Source of the DNA: Clostridiales bacterium 38-18
GTDB lineage: Bacteria; Bacillota; Clostridia; Peptostreptococcales; Acidaminobacteraceae
Assembly: GCA_001897605.1 (NCBI GenBank)
Contig: MKTL01000005.1
Location: forward strand, 124,001-188,000
Reading direction: 5' to 3'
Length of the DNA stretch: 64,000 nucleotides
The notes under the pieces are model-generated. The model saw only the letters and a program-made list of their open reading frames with translations. It was not told the origin of the DNA and ran no database searches. Numbering within the stretch: position 1 is the first letter of the stretch; each line of letters begins with the position of its first letter. A program made the translations under genes and the position numbers. Below, one piece after another: positions 44,360 through 52,799 of this stretch.

Positions 44360-44530
44360 AAAAACCTCCTAGAATTTTTTTAGTATAATCGATTAAACTA
44401 TCAATTACTAATAACGTTTAATTTTTAAATAAGTAAACTGCAAAATAATAAAAAAAGTGGTATATTTTGTATTTACTATTAGTATTGTTCAACGTTCTTA
44501 CAATAGTAAGAGAGGAGTTGATTATGACTA

Positions 44531-45064
44531 ATGATTAAGGAATGCATTAATGACTACAGAAATGGTGAGGACAATAATTTAGAAAAAATAATTTCAATGT
44601 TTATGCCACTTATAAAAAAGTACAATCGTTATTATTATGATGAAGATATAAGCTCAGAGTTTGTTATTGTACTAATAGAGTTAGTAATGAAAATTGACTT
44701 AAATAAATTTGATTCAGAGGGTGCTATTGTAAACTACATTAGTACGACAATAAAAAATAAATTTATAGATTTAATAAGAAATAAAAGAAAACATTCTGAA
44801 TTGGTTTTAAGTAATGATGAATTTGAAGTTAGTAATTCTATAGATGACGTTGATGTTTTAGTAAATAAGTTGGCTTTAGAAAATTTACAACAATTACTAA
44901 GTAAAAAAGAAAGGATTATAATTGTTGAATTATTTGTAAATCAAAAGAAAGGTATTGAAATTGCGAATGAATTGGGTCTAAGTAAGCAAAATATACATAA
45001 TATCAAAAAAAGAGCGTTAAATAAAATAAAGAAACAGATTGAAGAGGAGAACATATGGAATTAG
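44531..45064 (+). CDS. sigma-70-family factor, UviA/TcdR-like
   Basis: Region 2-like INDYRNGEDNNLEKIISMFMPLIKKY and region 4-like LSKKERIIIVELFVNQKKGIEIANELGLSKQNIHNIKKRALNKIK. Confidence 0.75.
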   Translation: MIKECINDYRNGEDNNLEKIISMFMPLIKKYNRYYYDEDISSEFVIVLIELVMKIDLNKFDSEGAIVNYISTTIKNKFIDLIRNKRKHSELVLSNDEFEVSNSIDDVDVLVNKLALENLQQLLSKKERIIIVELFVNQKKGIEIANELGLSKQNIHNIKKRALNKIKKQIEEENIWN

Positions 45065-45279
45065 AAGTCGTAAAAATTGCGGCAAGTCAAGGAATTTGGG
45101 CTGTTTTAAGTATAGTATTAATATTTTTCATATTAAGGAATCAAGAAAAAAGAGATCAGATACAAGCAGAAAGAGAAGAAAAATATCAATTGATAATTAA
45201 TACATTAAGCGAAAAATTAGAAATAATAAAAGACGTTAAGGTTGATGTAGAAGCAATTAAGAATAGACTAAGCAAATAA
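45055..45279 (+). CDS. BhlA/UviB-family holin-like protein
   Basis: Single N-terminal TM plus charged tail (ASQGIWAVLSIVLIFFILRNQEKRDQIQAEREEKYQ), translationally coupled to sigma gene. Confidence 0.75.
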   Translation: MELEVVKIAASQGIWAVLSIVLIFFILRNQEKRDQIQAEREEKYQLIINTLSEKLEIIKDVKVDVEAIKNRLSK

Positions 45280-45283
45280 AAAA

Positions 45284-45318
45284 ATGTTGATTGTATTTGC
45301 ATATACAATCAACATTCG
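45284..45318. terminator. bidirectional terminator
   Basis: AATGTTGATTGTAT-ttgcat-ATACAATCAACATT perfect stem. Confidence 0.85.
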
Positions 45319-45319
45319 T

Positions 45320-45517
45320 TTATTTCTGCTTAAACTTTTCAAATAGCCATGTTAGGGTAACAATGATTATAGTTCCTACAGTAAAAACTAACAATTCAGG
45401 GACTGTGATAGTATAATAATCATTTGGATAGTTTGAATTGCGGATTATACTGAGAATTATTGAGAAAACTATGTATTTTGAACCTTTTTTCCAAAAATAT
45501 TCCCACATTTTTTTCAT
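45320..45517 (-). CDS. small membrane protein
   Basis: Two TM segments, RBS cacctcc complement upstream. Confidence 0.5.
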   Translation of the reverse strand: MKKMWEYFWKKGSKYIVFSIILSIIRNSNYPNDYYTITVPELLVFTVGTIIIVTLTWLFEKFKQK

Positions 45518-45720
45518 TTGGCACCTCCTTTTACCAATTATAACATTTTGTTATAATAAATTAAATCTATTTTCAACCTAGATGATTCTATATAATCTGT
45601 AATATATTTTTTCAATTAGTACAGTTGCAGCTAAATATGTTGTTTTTCAACTATTCCCATAACATTGATTTAAGGAATAGTTGGATTTATTTTATTAATC
45701 ATCAACTTGTGAGGTTTTTT

Positions 45721-46026
45721 ATGCCAAATGTAATTGTAATGCGTCCGTTAAGCACTCCCCGATTGGAATTTTATAAATCTAAGACCTTGGCGGATTTCTA
45801 CGAGGAAGTCAATTTAAAACTTACAATCAATAATCTTGGTCGAGGCATTATCATGTTATTTCAAAATAATCCTTTTGACATACCAAATCTTTATTATGAT
45901 AATTGCACCTATAATGGAACTCTTTATATTGTAAAAGCAACTTCATCTAGATTAATAGATATTGAGCTTGAAGATATTTCATTTATTTTGGATGATATGA
46001 TTTTTAACAATAATGAATCTATGTAA
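45721..46026 (+). CDS. hypothetical protein
   Basis: ORF ending inside the first repeat unit of the 46-kb array. Confidence 0.4.
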   Translation: MPNVIVMRPLSTPRLEFYKSKTLADFYEEVNLKLTINNLGRGIIMLFQNNPFDIPNLYYDNCTYNGTLYIVKATSSRLIDIELEDISFILDDMIFNNNESM

Positions 46027-46600
46027 TACAAAATCAGTTTTTCAGGAAGACGGATCTGCGTGGAGCTTGCCTGTCCTTGTATTACATTTTTTATGAAGCG
46101 TCATACTGACGCCTTGTATTACGTTTTTGGCACGTTTAATCGATGGCCATATTTTTTTTGTACTACAGACAGTGTGTAATACATTTTTGTGCCACCGGCG
46201 AAGATCGATCGACATAATTTGTAGTACATTTATTAAGAGTCACCATGACGCTTTGTAATACATTTTTTTATAGCGCCGTTAATGGCCATAAATTATTTGT
46301 ACTACAGGCAGTGTGTAATACATTTTTGTGCCACCGGTGAAGATCGATCGACATAATTTGTAGTACATTTTTTAAGAGTCACCATGACGCATTGTAATAC
46401 ATTTTTTTATGGCGCCGTTGGTGGCCATATTTTTTTTGTAGCACATGTTTTTATTTATCGTAATACATTTATCGTTCAGCTGCGCGCATCGATCCGCATA
46501 TTTTGTAATACGTTGCTTAATTTTCTCATATTGCGTTGTATTACATTTTCAATCGATATTTCCTGGTGCAGCGACGACTTTTGTATTACTTATTTTTCAT
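46021..46600. repeat. array of TGTAWTACA-bounded repeat units, including a 139-bp tandem repeat
   Basis: A dozen or so TGTAWTACA-like 9-mers separated by short segments; blocks beginning GTACTAC/GTAGCAC at 46160, 46299 and 46438 share a 139-bp period. Confidence 0.9.
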
Positions 46601-46794
46601 TCACGAAAACCCTTAATTAAAGGAAGATAGAGTTTCACTCTATCTTTATTAAACGTTCTAGGTAATTAGGGTCATAATGACCCTAATTTTTTGATAAGGA
46701 AAAGGTAAATAAGCTACAGCTTATTTCCAACTATTTAAAAGGGTTTATCAACCCTTTGTTTTTTAATAAAAGACTAAAGTTTATAATTGCTTAG

Positions 46795-46994
46795 GTTCTT
46801 GTACGCTCAGCTTAGCACTCGACAAGAGACATATCTGTCAAGGTCGTTCACAAATAAAATAATTTTATTTCGTCAAATCGCTTCGCTTACTTTGACAAAA
46901 TATAACCGCCATGCTTTTTAGGATGGCTTTATTTTTTTTGTTCTCTTTACCCTTGACAGATATTAGTCGAGTGCAAAGCTGATCGTACAAGAAC
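46795..46994 (+). ncRNA. candidate multibranched structured RNA upstream of radC
   Basis: Nested helices: GTTCTTGTACG/CGTACAAGAAC, AGCTT/AAGCT, GCACTCGAC/GTCGAGTGC, ATCTGTCAAGG/CCTTGACAGAT, enclosing hairpins AAATAAAAT/ATTTTATTT, GTCAAA/TTTGAC and GCCAT/ATGGC. Confidence 0.75.
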
Positions 46995-47031
46995 GGTTGC
47001 ACAGTGCAGACACTATCTAGGAGGTTAGCTT

Positions 47032-47481
47032 ATGAGTTTATTTAGAAAATCACATTTACAAGTTATTAAAGACACAGGGGTTTATCTTAGCGTTAATAAT
47101 AAAGTTAGTAGACCACAAGACATTATCGATATGGTGAGTGCTTTATTCCCCGAGATTAATTATGGCGTTGAGGAAAGATTCATAGTATTATTTTTAGACA
47201 CAAAAAACACATACTTAAACGGTGAAGTCATTTCAATTGGTTCTTTAAATGCTTCAATAGTACATCCGAGAGAAGTTTTTAAAAGAGCATTACTTTATAA
47301 TTCAGCTTCTATTGTTTGTGTTCATAACCACCCTAGCGGTGTTACTACACCATCAAAAGAAGATGATTCAATTACACAGAGATTAGATGAAGCTGGTAGG
47401 TTGCTAGGTATTCCAGTTATAGACCATATAATAGTAGGCGATAATAATTACTATTCATTTAAGGAAGATAACAAGCTGTAG
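47032..47481 (+). CDS. RadC-like JAB/MPN domain protein
   Basis: VCVHNHPSGVTTPSKEDDSITQRL, IPVIDHIIVGDNNYYSF. Confidence 0.9.
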   Translation: MSLFRKSHLQVIKDTGVYLSVNNKVSRPQDIIDMVSALFPEINYGVEERFIVLFLDTKNTYLNGEVISIGSLNASIVHPREVFKRALLYNSASIVCVHNHPSGVTTPSKEDDSITQRLDEAGRLLGIPVIDHIIVGDNNYYSFKEDNKL

Positions 47482-47530
47482 AGGGGAGCAATCCCCCCTA
47501 CTCTATCATATAAAAAGGATTGGTGAATTT

Positions 47531-47698
47531 ATGAAAGTTGTTGAGGTTATGGAAATTGCAGATTTTTTTATTGTCACTAAAGATAATAAAGTTGTTTCTT
47601 TCAATGAAAAGAAAAAAGAGCTTTTCGATTTGGACGTTATAGAAATTCGATTAGTTGAGGGAGTTAATCAAAACACTACTTTTATACACGCTATGTAG
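47531..47698 (+). CDS. small hypothetical protein (55 aa)
   Basis: ATG...TAG, in radC neighbourhood. Confidence 0.45.
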   Translation: MKVVEVMEIADFFIVTKDNKVVSFNEKKKELFDLDVIEIRLVEGVNQNTTFIHAM

Positions 47699-48020
47699 GT
47701 GCAGGGTTTTCCCCCTCTGCCCTATCATATCGGTTAATATGCTTCGCATATTCTCAATTTTTATCGTGATCGTTTCACTTTCTCACGACTTTTATTTAAT
47801 GTTGATTAGTTTTTAAGGCTAAGGATTTTTGCGGGTTGCCAATTCGGTAATTAGGGTCATTTTGACCCTAATTTTTTTTGATTATTCAAGGTATAATATG
47901 CTTCGCATATTTTTTATTGTGTAGATGCTCTCGCATCTATTATATTGCTAATTGCTTTTTAGGTTTGTTATACTTGAGCTAACTGATTACATAAAATATT
48001 TAATGAAAGGAGTAACATAA

Positions 48021-48548
48021 TTGGAAATACTTAAAGTAATTTTTGATGTGGTACGGGATTTTTTTTCAAAATTCTCAGCAACAGAACTTGCGTTAATTCC
48101 TGTTTTCGTAACTTTTCTAGTTTTTGTTTTAGATAAAAGAGGTGAACTAAAATTAAGAAAACAAGAAGTTAAACGTGAGGAATATAGAAAATTTTTATCT
48201 TTTTACGCAAAACTTTACGATAATACTAAAACAACCCAAAGAAAATTAAAAGATATTAAACAAGAAGAGTTTTTCGATTTGGGAGCTTCACTTTTAATGT
48301 ATGGGTCAAAAAAACTATATAAGCAATATTTATTTTTTAGACTTTTTTCTTCTGACCCAATAATCAAGTTTTGTAAATTCTATCAAGATGATTTATTACT
48401 TTATATTTTAGCTGATATGTTCAAAACAATGCGAAAAGAGGTAGGTTTAAATAGACTAAATAATTTATCAAGTACTGAAACTTTAGCATTTTTCGTGAAT
48501 GATATATGGAATAATTCAGAATTTGAACTTAAGGCTAGTGAATGCTAA
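48021..48548 (+). CDS. hypothetical protein with N-terminal TM
   Basis: ORF with aaaggag RBS and TTG start. Confidence 0.6.
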   Translation: MEILKVIFDVVRDFFSKFSATELALIPVFVTFLVFVLDKRGELKLRKQEVKREEYRKFLSFYAKLYDNTKTTQRKLKDIKQEEFFDLGASLLMYGSKKLYKQYLFFRLFSSDPIIKFCKFYQDDLLLYILADMFKTMRKEVGLNRLNNLSSTETLAFFVNDIWNNSEFELKASEC

Positions 48549-48786
48549 GTTAGAATTTTTTTAATTAGAATAGAAAGATTTTTTATAAAACTTAGATATG
48601 TTAAGGTTTTTAGACTTTTTTGGAATATTGTTTTATTTCCCGTTTATGGATTTTTTGTTGTGTTAGGAAGACATTTAATAGTTTTACCAATTGGACGCCT
48701 TTTAAAAGGAAAAAAAGCAGAAATAGATGCTTTAGTTGAAAAATTAGAAGCACAATCAAAAGGTTAAATAAATAGATTAGAAGATT

Positions 48787-48993
48787 AAAACGTTGGGCGT
48801 TTTAACGGCGCGACGCTTTGCGTCGGTTTGTCGAACTAGCCACAATACAAGCAAAAAAAATAAGCATTGTGAGGTTTTATCAACCCTCACAACACTTTAT
48901 TTTTTATTGCTTCTATTGTAGCGGATTTCGCCTAACCAAGCACCTAACGCAAAAGCAATGCCCTTACGGGCGATCAGTTGGCGGAGCCAACTG
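48787..48993 (+). ncRNA. candidate structured RNA region
   Basis: Hairpins AAAACG-ttggg-CGTTTT, CGACGC-ttt-GCGTCG, a long arm pairing 48839-48865 with 48895-48922 capped by TGTGAGG/CCTCACA, GCCC-ttac-GGGC, CAGTTGGC-gga-GCCAACTG. Confidence 0.55.
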
Positions 48994-49450
48994 CAAGGTA
49001 GAAAACATTTGGAAGTTTAAAAGATGAAAAACACAGAGCTTGGTATATTGACATTATTATTTCAAAAAGGCAGAAACGCTGCAAGCATTAAAGGACAGGA
49101 GTACCCTCATGTAATTACATATTGGTATGATACAGAGGATTTAATTTAAAGTATGTATTATCTTGTCATAGCGAATGGTGAATTGAAAGACAATTAACCT
49201 ATGTTCCCAACTTAAATGAACAGTCCAACGGATTTGCTTGGAAACATAAGCTATGTTAACGAGAATGCATTTAAAGGTACTTTAGAAGCACATTTTATAA
49301 GTATCATTAATAATTCATTTTGAAAGATTTTAGTGATTATAATGAGCGCGTTACAATCTAAGTTGTAGAACTTTAGTTACTATAACTTTATTTGCTAAAC
49401 TTTAGTTGTTCCAATGCTTACATCATTTAGGGAAACAGGGGAAAAATGAA

Positions 49451-49511
49451 CTTTTGTAAGGCATTGATAATCTTTTGTAAGGCATTGATAATCTTTTGTG
49501 AGGCTTTGATG
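49451..49511 (+). repeat. three tandem 21-bp repeats (iteron-like)
   Basis: CTTTTGTAAGGCATTGATAAT x2 exact plus CTTTTGTGAGGCTTTGATG. Confidence 0.85.
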
Positions 49512-49823
49512 TACATTGATATTGACTTCGGTCGCATTTAAAAAAAACAATTCAATATCTTGTAGTTCTTCATACCCAACAATCTAGATGTAGTATCTAA
49601 ATAGTCCAAAATTGGAGAAAAATCGAGCATTTTTCTCCAATTTTTTTTTTGTTTTTTTTCTGTATTTTAATAGACACTCTATAAATACGGTGATAAAATA
49701 TGTCTTGTAACTCTTGAAAACAATGTGTTTAAGCCAATTTTGAACATTTCTTTTGCTTTTTATTAACCATTTAATAATAACTCGCTTGCGAGTGATTAAA
49801 TAGATAAGAAAGGACAAAATTTT

Positions 49824-50024
49824 ATGAATTCAAATGTGGCTGTAACAATGGTTGTAGTTGTTGGCTTTAATTTCGTTTTTCTTATTACCGTTATATTATT
49901 AATACGGTATCTGATTTCAAAGGATATTAATTGCATTCTTGAGATCAACACGAAATTATTTCGCGTCTTTTTTAATAAAAGTAAAAACGACGATTCGCGG
50001 TCGTCGTTTTTAAGAAAAAAGTAA
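49824..50024 (+). CDS. small membrane protein
   Basis: Single TM, followed by terminator ACGACGattcgcgGTCGTCGTTTTT. Confidence 0.45.
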   Translation: MNSNVAVTMVVVVGFNFVFLITVILLIRYLISKDINCILEINTKLFRVFFNKSKNDDSRSSFLRKK

Positions 50025-50368
50025 TACTATTTTTTTTAGAGAGCTTAATTGCTCTCATTTTTATTTTTTGGAACATTACTCATTATATACTCAATTTATT
50101 GATTTATCAATATTTTACGTTTAAAATGTATCTATTAATTTCGACAAGCTGTGTATTTTAATGACAATGGCATTGGTATGAAAATTGGATTTTAAATGAA
50201 TTATGAATAATCCATGTACACATTTTTAAAATCTTGATTATCGGTTGTTGCGTGTCTTTTTTTAATGTATAATTCACTTGAGGTCTATATTCGGTTAGTC
50301 CTGTTGGGCGACATTCATTTTTCTTTTTATCAGTGAATACTGAAATAAATGTTAAAGGGGTGATGCTC

Positions 50369-50470
50369 ATGGACGTACTTGATTTTATTTTGTCGTGTAT
50401 TATTGGTCCTGTCACAGTTGTATATCTAGTAAGATATATTGATAATAAGACAAAAAAAAACAACCGATAA
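50369..50470 (+). CDS. 33-aa Fst-like hydrophobic peptide (putative type I toxin), copy 1
   Basis: MDVLDFILSCIIGPVTVVYLVRYIDNKTKKNNR; ggggtg RBS; downstream hairpin ACACTTGATA...TATCAAGTGT. Confidence 0.6.
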   Translation: MDVLDFILSCIIGPVTVVYLVRYIDNKTKKNNR

Positions 50471-50729
50471 GCCTTCGACCGCTAATAGGATTGTTCTTTT
50501 TTTCTTATTTGTCGTCCATGAAGGACTAATATATGTAGACCGTGAGACACTTGATATTTGGCGTATCAAGTGTTTCTTTAATTAGAGTCTATCAAATATG
50601 TTGACATACAGCAACATCTTTTTTGTAATATTTTTTAAAAAAAGTGTAAACATCATTTATACTTTTATAAATGTCAGTTATACTTTTTTGCTTTTTTTGA
50701 TGTAATCGTACACTATTTTACTCCTGTAT

Positions 50730-50797
50730 TTGTAATACACTTTTTGTTCTTCAGGAATCAGGATCAGCAATCCTGGTCGTAACTTTTGTAATACATC
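50730..50797. repeat. TGTAWTACA-bounded repeat unit
   Basis: TGTAATACACTTTTTGTTCTTCAGGAATCAGGATCAGCAATCCTGGTCGTAACTTTTGTAATACA. Confidence 0.9.
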
Positions 50798-50929
50798 TTA
50801 AGTGATGAAGCGTCAGTATGACGCTTCATTTTTTTTAATTACTTTAGTTTTTTTATTTACTCTAGTTATATATTTCTTAACTGCTGCATATACTATAAAC
50901 AAATTTAAATGAAAGGAGAAATAATTGAA

Positions 50930-51127
50930 ATGAAATTTTTTATTATAGCTGCGTTAATAGTATTTATACTAAGTAATTGTACGTTTCTTATGTATCAAGT
51001 TATCGTTAGAGATGCATCTTATGATATTACGCTTAAAATTAAGGGATTAGAAATCTCGCTTTTAAGAAGCCATACAGATGATTTTCAAATATCTCAAGTT
51101 AGATATGAGCAAACAAAAAGAGCCTAG
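50930..51127 (+). CDS. small membrane protein
   Basis: N-terminal TM, aaaggag upstream. Confidence 0.45.
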   Translation: MKFFIIAALIVFILSNCTFLMYQVIVRDASYDITLKIKGLEISLLRSHTDDFQISQVRYEQTKRA

Positions 51128-51821
51128 GGCTCTTTTTTATTATTACTATTTCTTGGTGGTAATGTACGGTCAATAAAGACAAATGAGATATAGGTAATTT
51201 GCAATAGTCGGTCTAAATTTTCCAAGAAAATAGGAGTTATAGTTATAGATAGAGTTGCTTGATAGACAGCAGGCAGTCTTAGTGCCATATAAATGATAGT
51301 TACAAAGATGAGGTAAGTAAACATTGGTTTTCTCATAATTTTCCCCTTTCACAAGTATAAGACGCATAATCGCCACATTATAGGTCTATATAACTTGTAT
51401 CAAACGTGATATTAAAGCATCGAATCGCCCCCTTTTAAAATATATTTTAAATCAAAAAAACCGATATCTATAAACTGTGGCGTCATAGATGTCGGTTTTG
51501 TTATCCTGAGTTTAACAGAAAACCTTTAGCCTGTAAATACAATTTTTTAGAGTTTTCTTAAATTTTATGGAACTTTATTGAGGATGATATTTTTTTAGAA
51601 TGTGTTTAATAACAACGGTTTCGGGCGTTGCTTACAAATTGATAATTACACTTTTTGACATAATCAGTTGTCATCCTAATGTATTGAAGTACAAACAAAA
51701 TTGTGGCAAAATAACTATTTTTTTCTTTTATGTACATTTATTTATCTGATATAATTTATTTAAGAATTACATATCGTCTAGGCATTGTTAATCAATTTTT
51801 TTGTATTGGAGTGATGCTTAT

Positions 51822-51923
51822 ATGAGTGTACTTGAAATAATGGTTACATGTATAATTTGTCCGATCGTTGTCGTATATCTTATAAGATATTTTGACACGA
51901 AGGCAAAAAAAAACAATCACTAA
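51822..51923 (+). CDS. 33-aa Fst-like hydrophobic peptide (putative type I toxin), copy 2
   Basis: MSVLEIMVTCIICPIVVVYLIRYFDTKAKKNNH; same length and arrangement as copy 1, same downstream hairpin AACACTTGATA-ttcgag-TATCAAGTGTT. Confidence 0.6.
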   Translation: MSVLEIMVTCIICPIVVVYLIRYFDTKAKKNNH

Positions 51924-52257
51924 TGCCCTGCTAAGCTAAAAGGATTGTTCTTTTCTTAAATGTCGTCTAAACGACTGTGTAATTCTAGAACACTTGATAT
52001 TCGAGTATCAAGTGTTTCTTTATTTTATTTTATCAAAATTAAATAAAATCTTCAACTATAATCGCCTCTGGCGGGTCTGCCGACGGCCACTCGGCGTGAG
52101 CCAGCCGGAGCAATTGTTTTAATTGCTCCGAAACCTGTGAGTGTAAACTTCACTACACAAAAGGGGCAAGGTGCTTCGCACATGGTGAGCATATCCTCGC
52201 TTCGCTGTGGTATCCCTCCCCCTCCCCTTTCGTTTCGTTCCCGTTTGAAAAACATTT

Positions 52258-52324
52258 ATGTATTACATTTTTCGCTCTGCAGGAAGGTTGATCGGATGGC
52301 TGCACGTACTATTTTGTATTACAT
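52258..52324. repeat. TGTAWTACA-bounded repeat unit
   Basis: TGTATTACATTTTTCGCTCTGCAGGAAGGTTGATCGGATGGCTGCACGTACTATTTTGTATTACA. Confidence 0.9.
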
Positions 52325-52799
52325 CATTTATAAGAGCTAAATAATTGCTTGGTTGCTCTGCTCGGTTTTAAACTTATCAAAAACTATAGCTGTTGGAATC
52401 ACTGGTTTTATCTAGGTATATTTTTATAAATAAATATTAATTTTTGTTTTGTTTGAAAGACTTTTGTGCTATAATTGTGTCAGATAAATAAAAAACCACC
52501 ATAACTGGTGGTTGAGTTTTAGAAACCACCTTCTGGTGGTCATACATATGTTTCACCTCTATAATCGTTTCCTAGGCGAATATAGATGGATATGTTAGCC
52601 GATACTAACAGAAACAACACAAAAGTGCGATGAAACTTTTTGATTAGATTATACCATCATGGCGTCATGACGTCAATATGTCACATTGGTATCTAATAGA
52701 AAATTAACATTATGAGTGTTGTTATAGTGGTGCGGTCTAGTAAAACTAGGTGGCATTTTTTTATTTTTTGATATCGATTACAGATAATAAGGACACGTC

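Noticed and set aside
46021-46600. CRISPR array
   Set aside because: Repeat is only 9 bp and degenerate, intervals vary and resemble each other, and no cas genes were recognised.
46021-46600. Classical integron attC array
   Set aside because: No recognisable attC core sites, no integron integrase in the window, and most units carry no ORF.
46384-46630. Short ORFs of 78 and 61 aa in the array
   Set aside because: They arise from reading through repeat DNA; low complexity and no RBS.
46795-46994. MITE with long inverted repeats
   Set aside because: Not fully excluded, but arms are broken by unequal internal loops and no target-site duplication was seen, so structured RNA is preferred.
50158-50463. 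101-aa minus-strand ORF overlapping the Fst-like peptide
   Set aside because: The plus-strand 33-aa peptide has an RBS, a paralogue and conserved 3' hairpins; the minus ORF does not.
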